Shown one piece after another: positions 11,926 through 21,200 of a stretch of 64,000 bases of DNA; position 1 is the first letter of the stretch, and each line of letters starts with the position of its first letter. A program made the translations under genes and the position numbers. This stretch comes from Charina bottae. Taxonomy: Eukaryota > Chordata > Lepidosauria > Squamata > Charinaidae. The notes under the pieces were generated by a model, which saw only the letters and a list, made by a program, of their open reading frames with translations, was not told where the DNA came from and searched no databases. Location: the NCBI GenBank assembly GCA_023362775.1, contig JALMGJ010000004.1, positions 34,330,929 through 34,394,928 of the forward strand, in the 5' to 3' direction.

Positions 11926-14475
11926 CTAAGTCCCTTTATCATCTAAAGGAGGATCGTTAAGATTACCCTGCTGCTGTTGAGCTTGTGAAATGGTCTTAAT
12001 CTTCCTAGGCACAGAAGACAAAGCAGGAAGGAAGATAGGGGAAAGGTTATGCCTGAGGCCCCCACCTCTATTCAAGGAAGGATTTTCCAAGTTGGCATGA
12101 ATGGATTCCTTGACCCCTCTCTCAAACCACCTATCTTCTCTGTCTAAAATGTGAACATTAATGTCCTCAAATGAGTGTCCTTTTTCCTTTAGATGAAGAT
12201 AAACTGCTGACTCTGGTCCTGTGGTGTTACTTCTCCTGTGTTGGGCCATCCTCCTGTACAAAGGTTGTTTGGTTTCTCCAATGTAGAGTTCAGAGCACTC
12301 CTCACTGCACTGGATTGCATACACTACATTGCTTTCCTTGTGTTTTGGAGTTTGATCTTTGGGGTGTACAAGCCTCTGTCTCAGTGTGTTGGTGGGTTTG
12401 AAATATACAGGTATGTGGTGTTTGCCAAATATCCGTTTGATCTTTTCAGACACGCCAGCCATGTAAGGAATGACCAGGTTCTTCCGTTTACTCTGAGTCT
12501 CAGCCCTATCTGTCGCTGTTTTAGGTCTGGTAGACTTAGATTTGGTGAAGGCCCAATTTGGATATCCACAGGCCTGCAGAGCTGTTCTCAGATGCTGCTT
12601 TTCATTCTTTTTGGAATCCATGGAGGTGGGGATGGTTTCTGCTCTGTGTGACAATGTCCTGATGACTCCTAGTTTGTGCTGCAGTGGATGGTGGGAGTCA
12701 AACATCAGGTATTGATCTGTGTGTGTGGGTTTCCTGTAGATCCCTATTTCTAGCTTGCCACCGATCCCAATGAGGACTTCACAGTCTAGGAATGCCAGTC
12801 TGTTGTCCTTGGTGTCTTCTCTGGTGAACCTAATGTTGGCATCTATAGTGTTTATATGGTCCGTGAAGGCCTGTACTTCCTGGGCCTTGATTTTGACCCA
12901 GGTGTCATCCACATACCTAAACCAGTGGGTGGGCACCGTTCCCTGGAATGTGTTGAGTGCTTTCTTCTCCACTTCTTCCATGTATAAATTGGCCACAATG
13001 GGTGACACAGGAGAACCCATGGCACAGCCGTGTTTTTGTCTGTAAAAGTCACCTCTGTATGTGAAATAAGTGGTGTTAAGACACAGGTCCAGAAGATGGC
13101 AGATCTGGTTTGGGTTGAGATGGCTTCTCCTTTCCAGGGTGCTGTCCTCTTCTAGTCTCTTCCTGACAGCGGATAGAGCATGAGTGGTGGGGATGCTGGT
13201 GAAAAGGGAGGACACATCAAAGGAGACCATAGTTTCATCTGTATCCAGTTTCAGGATCTTTGCTTTGGAAACAAATTCTTCCGAATTATGGATGTGGTGT
13301 TCAGAGTGTCCAACTAGAGGTGCTAGTATGGTAGAGAGGTGTTTGGCAATGTTGTATGTTACCGAATTGATGCTGCTGACTATGGGTCGGAGGGGTGTTC
13401 CTTCCTTGTGGATCTTAGGAAGTCCGTAGATGCAGGGGATGGCTTCTCCAGGATACAGACGGTGGTAGGTAATCCTATCGATGGAGCCATCATGTTCCAA
13501 TTGTTTCAAACTGTCTATTGCCTTTTTCTTGTAATTGTTGGTGGGGTCTCTTTTCAGTTTTTCATATGTATGGTGATCCTCCAAAAGTGAGGTAATTTTA
13601 TTGTGGTAGTCTGCAGTGTTTAGAACCACTGTACATCTTCCTTTGTCAGCAGGTAAAATGGTGATGGTTTCATCTTTGCTGAGGGCTGTCAGGGCTCTCC
13701 TCTCTTGGACGGTAAGGTTGGGGGGAGGAGGTTGAGCACTGGACAGAGCTGCAGATATTTTAAGCCGGAGTTGTTCTGCTTCTTCAAAAGGTAGGTGGTT
13801 GTTGTGGATGGCAGATTCTGTGGCTGTAATGAGATCCACAACCGGAACTTGCTTGGGAGTGATGGCAAAATTAAGACCTTTGGCTAGGACATCTCTCTCT
13901 GGTTGGGTAAGTTCTCTGTCTGAGAGATTTTTCACCCACATGTTCTTTTTGTCCTCTGTGGTCCTGTTGTTGTTGTTCCTCCCAGCGGTTTCTCCAGTTC
14001 CTTGTTTCTGCTTGCTGCGAGAAAGAAGAATGTCAAATTTCTTAGTTTGCCTCTCCTTTGTCTTGTGATGCTGGGCCAGCTGTACTTTATTGCCAAGCTG
14101 AATAACTCTATCCAGGATTGGGTCAGGAAGGGTGGCTGTGAGTTCCTGGTGAAGGTTTTCAAAATTGTATTGCAGGGCATCAATGGTGAAGTGGACTTGC
14201 CTTATTCTTTCATTTAGAAGATGTCTTTGTGCCTGCTGCAGGATCTGATCTGCTCTGTGACCCTTAACTGTAGATTGCAGGCGTAGGCTTGTCGGGATGA
14301 GTCTCTGTTGTCTGCATCTGAGGTTAAAACGTAGGTGGTTTCTATAGTCTGCCACCTTTCTTGCTGTCTTCTCGAATTTCCTTACCAACTTCAGGGTTTC
14401 ATCCCCAAAATGTATGGCAATATGTCTATGAAGGTTCTCAGTCATCCAGGTGGAACAGTCTGTGGCTTGAATCAT
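11926..14475 (-). CDS. PLE polyprotein, reverse transcriptase + GIY-YIG endonuclease, intact (left arm)
   Basis: This 849-residue protein is the replication enzyme of an endonuclease-bearing Penelope-like retroelement. An N-terminal basic/coiled region (about 1-270) precedes ADKG at 276-279, GLPKIHK at 351-357 and the RT palm. Motif A is FDVSSLFTSIP with Asp420, motif B HGCAMGSPVSP at 482-492 and motif C YVDD at 521-524. GIYRKP at 578-583 closes the RT. The C-terminal nuclease has Tyr719, Cys723 and Cys727, YIG at 731-733, Arg741/742, His746 and probably catalytic Glu790. The known family nicks target DNA with GIY-YIG and primes reverse transcription there. The ATG at 14475 is the first in frame; codons 1-17 lie in terminal-repeat sequence, so the true start may differ. 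No stops or frameshifts are seen. The protein equals the right-arm copy. Confidence 0.95.
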   Translation of the reverse strand: MIQATDCSTWMTENLHRHIAIHFGDETLKLVRKFEKTARKVADYRNHLRFNLRCRQQRLIPTSLRLQSTVKGHRADQILQQAQRHLLNERIRQVHFTIDALQYNFENLHQELTATLPDPILDRVIQLGNKVQLAQHHKTKERQTKKFDILLSRSKQKQGTGETAGRNNNNRTTEDKKNMWVKNLSDRELTQPERDVLAKGLNFAITPKQVPVVDLITATESAIHNNHLPFEEAEQLRLKISAALSSAQPPPPNLTVQERRALTALSKDETITILPADKGRCTVVLNTADYHNKITSLLEDHHTYEKLKRDPTNNYKKKAIDSLKQLEHDGSIDRITYHRLYPGEAIPCIYGLPKIHKEGTPLRPIVSSINSVTYNIAKHLSTILAPLVGHSEHHIHNSEEFVSKAKILKLDTDETMVSFDVSSLFTSIPTTHALSAVRKRLEEDSTLERRSHLNPNQICHLLDLCLNTTYFTYRGDFYRQKHGCAMGSPVSPIVANLYMEEVEKKALNTFQGTVPTHWFRYVDDTWVKIKAQEVQAFTDHINTIDANIRFTREDTKDNRLAFLDCEVLIGIGGKLEIGIYRKPTHTDQYLMFDSHHPLQHKLGVIRTLSHRAETIPTSMDSKKNEKQHLRTALQACGYPNWAFTKSKSTRPKTATDRAETQSKRKNLVIPYMAGVSEKIKRIFGKHHIPVYFKPTNTLRQRLVHPKDQTPKHKESNVVYAIQCSEECSELYIGETKQPLYRRMAQHRRSNTTGPESAVYLHLKEKGHSFEDINVHILDREDRWFERGVKESIHANLENPSLNRGGGLRHNLSPIFLPALSSVPRKIKTISQAQQQQGNLNDPPLDDKGT

Positions 14476-14639
14476 GTCAACTGGATTTCTATTTTCTTAG
14501 TGGAAACGTTTCACTCCTTATCCAAGGAGCTTCTTCAGTCTGAGTAAAGTTAGTAAGGGAATCCTTAAATATGTTTCTAGGCTGGCTGTGTGACCTTGCA
14601 CCTGGGGCTAGGTCATGGTTATTTTTGAGATGTTTGTTT
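14461..14639 (-). repeat. Internal PLE terminal repeat (pLTR), left arm
   Basis: The non-coding sequence between the stop codon of the truncated left-arm unit and the body of the complete unit repeats the left terminal segment 11747-11925. It contains the hammerhead-like core on the minus strand. In PLEs this repeat links tandem units and probably holds promoter and processing signals. Confidence 0.8.
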
Positions 14640-15085
14640 CTAAGTCCCTTTATCATCTAAAGGAGGATCGTTAAGATTACCCTGCTGCTGTTGAGCTTGT
14701 GAAATGGTCTTAATCTTCCTAGGCACAGAAGACAAAGCAGGAAGGAAGATAGGGGAAAGGTTATGCCTGAGGCCCCCACCTCTATTCAAGGAAGGATTTT
14801 CCAAGTTGGCATGAATGGATTCCTTGACCCCTCTCTCAAACCACCTATCTTCTCTGTCTAAAATGTGAACATTAATGTCCTCAAATGAGTGTCCTTTTTC
14901 CTTTAGATGAAGATAAACTGCTGACTCTGGTCCTGTGGTGTTACTTCTCCTGTGTTGGGCCATCCTCCTGTACAAAGGTTGTTTGGTTTCTCCAATGTAG
15001 AGTTCAGAGCACTCCTCACTGCACTGGATTGCATACACTACATTGCTTTCCTTGTGTTTTGGAGTTTGATCTTTGGGGTGTACAA
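14640..15085 (-). pseudogene. PLE 5'-truncated unit: GIY-YIG domain only (left arm)
   Basis: The minus-strand frame matches residues 703-849 of the complete PLE protein, beginning VHPKDQTPKHK and retaining the CxxxC, YIG, Arg, His and Glu nuclease residues. All reverse transcriptase sequence is missing because the unit is truncated at 15085. Read through the junction, the frame stays open into antisense RT sequence and gives a 230-codon chimera from 15332. That upstream part is an artefact of the inverted join. A free-standing endonuclease fragment could be made only if something drives transcription here. Confidence 0.9.
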
Positions 15086-15089
15086 ATTT
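15086..15089. other. Head-to-head junction of the two PLE arms
   Basis: Left-arm homology ends at TGTACAA (15079-15085) and right-arm homology begins at GAGGATC (15090). The four bases ATTT between them match neither parent position exactly, so they are filler or microhomology scars. This is the symmetry centre of the compound element, although the arms are of unequal length. Confidence 0.85.
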
Positions 15090-16745
15090 GAGGATCACCA
15101 TACATATGAAAAACTGAAAAGAGACCCCACCAACAATTACAAGAAAAAGGCAATAGACAGTTTGAAACAATTGGAACATGATGGCTCCATCGATAGGATT
15201 ACCTACCACCGTCTGTATCCTGGAGAAGCCATCCCCTGCATCTACGGACTTCCTAAGATCCACAAGGAAGGAACACCCCTCCGACCCATAGTCAGCAGCA
15301 TCAATTCGGTAACATACAACATTGCCAAACACCTCTCTACCATACTAGCACCTCTAGTTGGACACTCTGAACACCACATCCATAATTCGGAAGAATTTGT
15401 TTCCAAAGCAAAGATCCTGAAACTGGATACAGATGAAACTATGGTCTCCTTTGATGTGTCCTCCCTTTTCACCAGCATCCCCACCACTCATGCTCTATCC
15501 GCTGTCAGGAAGAGACTAGAAGAGGACAGCACCCTGGAAAGGAGAAGCCATCTCAACCCAAACCAGATCTGCCATCTTCTGGACCTGTGTCTTAACACCA
15601 CTTATTTCACATACAGAGGTGACTTTTACAGACAAAAACACGGCTGTGCCATGGGTTCTCCTGTGTCACCCATTGTGGCCAATTTATACATGGAAGAAGT
15701 GGAGAAGAAAGCACTCAACACATTCCAGGGAACGGTGCCCACCCACTGGTTTAGGTATGTGGATGACACCTGGGTCAAAATCAAGGCCCAGGAAGTACAG
15801 GCCTTCACGGACCATATAAACACTATAGATGCCAACATTAGGTTCACCAGAGAAGACACCAAGGACAACAGACTGGCATTCCTAGACTGTGAAGTCCTCA
15901 TTGGGATCGGTGGCAAGCTAGAAATAGGGATCTACAGGAAACCCACACACACAGATCAATACCTGATGTTTGACTCCCACCATCCACTGCAGCACAAACT
16001 AGGAGTCATCAGGACATTGTCACACAGAGCAGAAACCATCCCCACCTCCATGGATTCCAAAAAGAATGAAAAGCAGCATCTGAGAACAGCTCTGCAGGCC
16101 TGTGGATATCCAAATTGGGCCTTCACCAAATCTAAGTCTACCAGACCTAAAACAGCGACAGATAGGGCTGAGACTCAGAGTAAACGGAAGAACCTGGTCA
16201 TTCCTTACATGGCTGGCGTGTCTGAAAAGATCAAACGGATATTTGGCAAACACCACATACCTGTATATTTCAAACCCACCAACACACTGAGACAGAGGCT
16301 TGTACACCCCAAAGATCAAACTCCAAAACACAAGGAAAGCAATGTAGTGTATGCAATCCAGTGCAGTGAGGAGTGCTCTGAACTCTACATTGGAGAAACC
16401 AAACAACCTTTGTACAGGAGGATGGCCCAACACAGGAGAAGTAACACCACAGGACCAGAGTCAGCAGTTTATCTTCATCTAAAGGAAAAAGGACACTCAT
16501 TTGAGGACATTAATGTTCACATTTTAGACAGAGAAGATAGGTGGTTTGAGAGAGGGGTCAAGGAATCCATTCATGCCAACTTGGAAAATCCTTCCTTGAA
16601 TAGAGGTGGGGGCCTCAGGCATAACCTTTCCCCTATCTTCCTTCCTGCTTTGTCTTCTGTGCCTAGGAAGATTAAGACCATTTCACAAGCTCAACAGCAG
16701 CAGGGTAATCTTAACGATCCTCCTTTAGATGATAAAGGGACTTAG
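15090..16745 (+). pseudogene. PLE 5'-truncated unit: RT core + GIY-YIG (right arm)
   Basis: The plus-strand frame corresponds to residues 299-849 of the complete protein, starting EDHHTYEKL. It keeps GLPKIHK, motif A, HGCAMGSP, YVDD and the full GIY-YIG domain, but lacks the N-terminal 298 residues including ADKG. By chance of the junction the frame is open back to an ATG at 14952, which adds 46 codons of antisense endonuclease sequence and gives 597 codons in all. Whether an RT lacking the N-terminal region could work is unknown. It is followed by a terminal repeat and then the complete unit. Confidence 0.9.
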
Positions 16746-16961
16746 AAACAAACATCTCAAAAATAACCATGACCTAGCCCCAGGTGCAAGGTCACACAGC
16801 CAGCCTAGAAACATATTTAAGGATTCCCTTACTAACTTTACTCAGACTGAAGAAGCTCCTTGGATAAGGAGTGAAACGTTTCCACTAAGAAAATAGAAAT
16901 CCAGTTGACATGATTCAAGCCACAGACTGTTCCACCTGGATGACTGAGAACCTTCATAGAC
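16746..16961 (+). repeat. Internal PLE terminal repeat (pLTR), right arm
   Basis: This non-coding segment lies between the stop of the truncated unit and the body of the complete unit and is repeated at 19460-19675. It includes CTGAAGA, a 7-bp hairpin and GAAAC (hammerhead-like) at about 16847-16877. It ends GAGAACCTTCATAGAC, the long-form terminus. The start of the next unit's frame (16910) lies inside it. Confidence 0.85.
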
Positions 16962-19459
16962 ATATTGCCATACATTTTGGGGATGAAACCCTGAAGTTGG
17001 TAAGGAAATTCGAGAAGACAGCAAGAAAGGTGGCAGACTATAGAAACCACCTACGTTTTAACCTCAGATGCAGACAACAGAGACTCATCCCGACAAGCCT
17101 ACGCCTGCAATCTACAGTTAAGGGTCACAGAGCAGATCAGATCCTGCAGCAGGCACAAAGACATCTTCTAAATGAAAGAATAAGGCAAGTCCACTTCACC
17201 ATTGATGCCCTGCAATACAATTTTGAAAACCTTCACCAGGAACTCACAGCCACCCTTCCTGACCCAATCCTGGATAGAGTTATTCAGCTTGGCAATAAAG
17301 TACAGCTGGCCCAGCATCACAAGACAAAGGAGAGGCAAACTAAGAAATTTGACATTCTTCTTTCTCGCAGCAAGCAGAAACAAGGAACTGGAGAAACCGC
17401 TGGGAGGAACAACAACAACAGGACCACAGAGGACAAAAAGAACATGTGGGTGAAAAATCTCTCAGACAGAGAACTTACCCAACCAGAGAGAGATGTCCTA
17501 GCCAAAGGTCTTAATTTTGCCATCACTCCCAAGCAAGTTCCGGTTGTGGATCTCATTACAGCCACAGAATCTGCCATCCACAACAACCACCTACCTTTTG
17601 AAGAAGCAGAACAACTCCGGCTTAAAATATCTGCAGCTCTGTCCAGTGCTCAACCTCCTCCCCCCAACCTTACCGTCCAAGAGAGGAGAGCCCTGACAGC
17701 CCTCAGCAAAGATGAAACCATCACCATTTTACCTGCTGACAAAGGAAGATGTACAGTGGTTCTAAACACTGCAGACTACCACAATAAAATTACCTCACTT
17801 TTGGAGGATCACCATACATATGAAAAACTGAAAAGAGACCCCACCAACAATTACAAGAAAAAGGCAATAGACAGTTTGAAACAATTGGAACATGATGGCT
17901 CCATCGATAGGATTACCTACCACCGTCTGTATCCTGGAGAAGCCATCCCCTGCATCTACGGACTTCCTAAGATCCACAAGGAAGGAACACCCCTCCGACC
18001 CATAGTCAGCAGCATCAATTCGGTAACATACAACATTGCCAAACACCTCTCTACCATACTAGCACCTCTAGTTGGACACTCTGAACACCACATCCATAAT
18101 TCGGAAGAATTTGTTTCCAAAGCAAAGATCCTGAAACTGGATACAGATGAAACTATGGTCTCCTTTGATGTGTCCTCCCTTTTCACCAGCATCCCCACCA
18201 CTCATGCTCTATCCGCTGTCAGGAAGAGACTAGAAGAGGACAGCACCCTGGAAAGGAGAAGCCATCTCAACCCAAACCAGATCTGCCATCTTCTGGACCT
18301 GTGTCTTAACACCACTTATTTCACATACAGAGGTGACTTTTACAGACAAAAACACGGCTGTGCCATGGGTTCTCCTGTGTCACCCATTGTGGCCAATTTA
18401 TACATGGAAGAAGTGGAGAAGAAAGCACTCAACACATTCCAGGGAACGGTGCCCACCCACTGGTTTAGGTATGTGGATGACACCTGGGTCAAAATCAAGG
18501 CCCAGGAAGTACAGGCCTTCACGGACCATATAAACACTATAGATGCCAACATTAGGTTCACCAGAGAAGACACCAAGGACAACAGACTGGCATTCCTAGA
18601 CTGTGAAGTCCTCATTGGGATCGGTGGCAAGCTAGAAATAGGGATCTACAGGAAACCCACACACACAGATCAATACCTGATGTTTGACTCCCACCATCCA
18701 CTGCAGCACAAACTAGGAGTCATCAGGACATTGTCACACAGAGCAGAAACCATCCCCACCTCCATGGATTCCAAAAAGAATGAAAAGCAGCATCTGAGAA
18801 CAGCTCTGCAGGCCTGTGGATATCCAAATTGGGCCTTCACCAAATCTAAGTCTACCAGACCTAAAACAGCGACAGATAGGGCTGAGACTCAGAGTAAACG
18901 GAAGAACCTGGTCATTCCTTACATGGCTGGCGTGTCTGAAAAGATCAAACGGATATTTGGCAAACACCACATACCTGTATATTTCAAACCCACCAACACA
19001 CTGAGACAGAGGCTTGTACACCCCAAAGATCAAACTCCAAAACACAAGGAAAGCAATGTAGTGTATGCAATCCAGTGCAGTGAGGAGTGCTCTGAACTCT
19101 ACATTGGAGAAACCAAACAACCTTTGTACAGGAGGATGGCCCAACACAGGAGAAGTAACACCACAGGACCAGAGTCAGCAGTTTATCTTCATCTAAAGGA
19201 AAAAGGACACTCATTTGAGGACATTAATGTTCACATTTTAGACAGAGAAGATAGGTGGTTTGAGAGAGGGGTCAAGGAATCCATTCATGCCAACTTGGAA
19301 AATCCTTCCTTGAATAGAGGTGGGGGCCTCAGGCATAACCTTTCCCCTATCTTCCTTCCTGCTTTGTCTTCTGTGCCTAGGAAGATTAAGACCATTTCAC
19401 AAGCTCAACAGCAGCAGGGTAATCTTAACGATCCTCCTTTAGATGATAAAGGGACTTAG
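16910..19459 (+). CDS. PLE polyprotein, reverse transcriptase + GIY-YIG endonuclease, intact (right arm)
   Basis: This complete 849-codon copy has the same predicted protein as the left-arm copy. Landmarks on this strand are ADKG near 17735, GLPKIHK near 17960, motif A Asp at about 18167, HGCAMGSP near 18353, YVDD at 18470-18481, VYAIQC near 19061 and YIG near 19100. PLE reverse transcriptases are related to telomerase RT. The GIY-YIG domain with its associated Cys pair marks the endonuclease-plus class found in animals (Penelope/Poseidon, Neptune and relatives). I cannot assign the clade without a tree. With two intact frames, the element could supply active enzyme. A SINE-like or MITE insertion, stop or frameshift is absent. 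Confidence 0.95.
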   Translation: MIQATDCSTWMTENLHRHIAIHFGDETLKLVRKFEKTARKVADYRNHLRFNLRCRQQRLIPTSLRLQSTVKGHRADQILQQAQRHLLNERIRQVHFTIDALQYNFENLHQELTATLPDPILDRVIQLGNKVQLAQHHKTKERQTKKFDILLSRSKQKQGTGETAGRNNNNRTTEDKKNMWVKNLSDRELTQPERDVLAKGLNFAITPKQVPVVDLITATESAIHNNHLPFEEAEQLRLKISAALSSAQPPPPNLTVQERRALTALSKDETITILPADKGRCTVVLNTADYHNKITSLLEDHHTYEKLKRDPTNNYKKKAIDSLKQLEHDGSIDRITYHRLYPGEAIPCIYGLPKIHKEGTPLRPIVSSINSVTYNIAKHLSTILAPLVGHSEHHIHNSEEFVSKAKILKLDTDETMVSFDVSSLFTSIPTTHALSAVRKRLEEDSTLERRSHLNPNQICHLLDLCLNTTYFTYRGDFYRQKHGCAMGSPVSPIVANLYMEEVEKKALNTFQGTVPTHWFRYVDDTWVKIKAQEVQAFTDHINTIDANIRFTREDTKDNRLAFLDCEVLIGIGGKLEIGIYRKPTHTDQYLMFDSHHPLQHKLGVIRTLSHRAETIPTSMDSKKNEKQHLRTALQACGYPNWAFTKSKSTRPKTATDRAETQSKRKNLVIPYMAGVSEKIKRIFGKHHIPVYFKPTNTLRQRLVHPKDQTPKHKESNVVYAIQCSEECSELYIGETKQPLYRRMAQHRRSNTTGPESAVYLHLKEKGHSFEDINVHILDREDRWFERGVKESIHANLENPSLNRGGGLRHNLSPIFLPALSSVPRKIKTISQAQQQQGNLNDPPLDDKGT

Positions 19460-19675
19460 AAACAAACATCTCAAAAATAACCATGACCTAGCCCCAGGTG
19501 CAAGGTCACACAGCCAGCCTAGAAACATATTTAAGGATTCCCTTACTAACTTTACTCAGACTGAAGAAGCTCCTTGGATAAGGAGTGAAACGTTTCCACT
19601 AAGAAAATAGAAATCCAGTTGACATGATTCAAGCCACAGACTGTTCCACCTGGATGACTGAGAACCTTCATAGAC
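19460..19675 (+). repeat. PLE 3' terminal repeat (long-form terminus)
   Basis: The last 216 bp repeat 16746-16961. The final 37 bp, after the GATTCAAGCCACA block, are absent at the left end of the compound element. Such a short extension at one end only is also seen in the two mini-elements of this window. Confidence 0.85.
19561..19597 (+). ncRNA. Hammerhead-ribozyme-like core in PLE terminal repeat (candidate)
   Basis: CTGAAGA (19561-19567) fits the hammerhead CUGANGA box. A 7-bp hairpin follows, GCTCCTT (19569-19575) with AAGGAGT (19580-19586) and loop GGAT, then GAAAC (19587-19591). GAAACGTTTC is self-complementary, as in short-stem-III ribozymes that act as dimers. Hammerheads are known in PLE terminal repeats. 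Against it, one extra A (19568) sits between the box and stem II, and I could not draw a convincing stem I. The same core occurs in both arms and in both mini-elements, where the closing pair is G-C instead of G-U. Confidence 0.4.
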
Positions 19676-19688
19676 AACCTAATCCGAT
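19676..19688 (+). repeat. Right target-site duplication of compound PLE (13 bp)
   Basis: AACCTAATCCGAT directly follows the long-form PLE end CATAGAC and matches 11733-11745 exactly. Confidence 0.9.
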
Positions 19689-20084
19689 GCATGCCTGAAC
19701 CAATTAATTTCAGCATGCCTGTGTGCCTAATATTTCACACACTAGTGCTATACAGTATTTTTTTAAGTCAAGTATATTGATGATCATGGTAAGATGATAA
19801 TACATTCCGATAAATTGTGTGAAGAACTTTATATTTTAATTCATCTACACAGCTTGATCTCTGCCATATTTTTGATGGTCTCTAAATCTTTTAATTTGTG
19901 AATGAATGCTGTTTCCTATCAACTACCAAAATACATCACCATCATACAGATTTTTTTCATTTCTTCTGCATAACATTGCCATTAATAATCTTCTTTCAGC
20001 ATGAGAAAAGAAACATTTAACCCCCACTTTCCCTAAGGACATTCTCCAGATATGTTGGGATTGGAAATTTTACATGTACAGATA
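19689..20084. other. No recognisable gene; unique AT-rich sequence
   Basis: This is the pre-insertion flank of the PLE, continuous with the sequence before 11733. No feature is seen. Confidence 0.5.
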
Positions 20085-20526
20085 TAGGTAGTCTCACTTA
20101 AGAATGGTAATTGGGACCAGAAACTCCATCAGTAAGCGACACGGTCATAAAGTGCAATGTCACATGACTGCACCAACTTGACGGCAGTTGCAGCAGTCCC
20201 AGTTGTCATAGTTAGGCAAATACTGTGCAGTCGCAGCGCCCCGCGGTCACGCAATCACACAATCGCCATTTGCATCCTCCTGCCGGCTTCCCATTGACTT
20301 TCCTTGTCGGAAGCCAGCAATGAAGGTCGCAAATGATGTTTACGTGACCGTGGGATGCTGCGACCGTCGTAATTGCGAGCCGATTGCCAAGTGCCTGAAT
20401 CATGATCATGTGACCATGGGGACACTGCGATGGCCACAACTACGAGGGATGGTCAGAAGTCCCCTCATTCAGTGCCATCATTCGAACAGTCTCTGAATGA
20501 GTGGTTCCTGAACAAAGACTATCTGT
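20085..20526. mobile_element. DNA-transposon MITE with AGGTAGTC termini
   Basis: The ends TAGGTAGTCTCACTTAAG and CAAAGACTATCTG are inverted, diverged versions of the ends of 32296-33041 and of the one-ended copy at 45361. Internally it has repeated 'gtgaccgtgggatgctgcgac' and 'cgtaattgcgagcc' type phrases in both orientations, so most of the element folds back. No transposase frame is present. No clear TSD could be read. Confidence 0.65.
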
Positions 20527-21104
20527 ATGTAGTTTAGGAGATATAGTCTACCCGACTGAGGAAGCCTGCTTTAGAGCATCTTGTTTAAAATTTTACTTAT
20601 CTTCAGATATCTTTACTCCCTTACCCAAAAATAGACAACCTGCAGATGTTTTGGACTACACTTCCAACAATCTCTGACTGTTGACCATTCTGTCCCACAC
20701 AGGGCTATCAGATGTCGATGGAAAAATCCAGATGAGAACTAGAAAACTCTCTCTTTGCAGTCATCTAATGGTACATTGGAATTGTGCAACTCAGAACTGT
20801 TAGCCCTAATCTGAGGGTTTATTGGAATTATAGTTCATAACATCTGAAGGATGCCAAGCTGCCTACTCTTGAACTTTCTATTTCTTTGTTGTCATTTTTT
20901 CATATACCCTTTCTCATCAATCTCCATTTCTCCAACAGCTTTATTTTTATTCAGTTTAAAATGATATATTACTTTATTATTTTATTAATTCATTAACAAG
21001 GAGAAGGCTATGTTTTATTCCTTCAGGAATTCACTGTTGGTATTTTTTTAAGTCTGCTACTGGTATTGTAATCAGATTATTTCACCCTGAGAATGAAGTT
21101 TTGC
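20527..21104. other. No gene; old repeat debris
   Basis: Two pieces (about 20640-20700 and 20815-20870) contain 'ttggactaca-cttccaaca' and 'aattatagttcataacatctg' motifs. These resemble decayed copies of a dispersed element also hinted at near 40640-40720. Confidence 0.4.
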
Positions 21105-21200
21105 TTATTTTTTTATTTTTTATTTTTATTTATTTATTTATCATATTTATATCCCGCCCATCTCCCCCGCAAGGAGGCACCCTGGGCAGTTATTTAAATA
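21105..21200 (-). mobile_element. L2/CR1-type LINE 3' tail
   Basis: The complement reads GCCCAGGGTGCCTCC, GGGAGATGGGCGGGATATAAA and then ATAAATAAATA repeats. The same tail occurs on the plus strand at 34085-34170, 41722-41795 and 61947-62000. Only the last hundred bases are present. Confidence 0.6.

Larger units (their letters stand above)
11747..19675. mobile_element. Compound inverted Penelope-like element array
   Basis: The 7.93-kb insertion has four parts: minus-strand complete unit 11747-14460, minus-strand 5'-truncated unit 14461-15085, plus-strand 5'-truncated unit 15090-16961, and plus-strand complete unit 16962-19675. Within each arm the repeat period is exactly 2714 bp. The two arms point away from each other, and only ATTT (15086-15089) lies between the truncated ends. 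A single 13-bp TSD flanks the whole block. Tandem and inverted, 5'-truncated arrangements are known for PLEs, whose terminal repeats are called pLTRs. The arms appear virtually identical. Both ends carry terminal sequence, but the right end is 37 bp longer than the left. Confidence 0.92.

Noticed and set aside
12238..12651. Plus-strand frame of 137 codons within the left PLE arm (and its mirror copies near 16020 and 18734)
   Set aside because: It lies antisense to the RT/GIY-YIG frame and is explained as its shadow; it recurs only because the PLE copies are identical.
14952..15089. N-terminal 46 residues of the 597-codon frame as a novel domain
   Set aside because: They are antisense translation of the endonuclease region joined by the inverted junction.
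20255..20439. Minus-strand frames of 60-75 codons
   Set aside because: They fall inside the fold-back MITE at 20085-20526 and show no protein family features.
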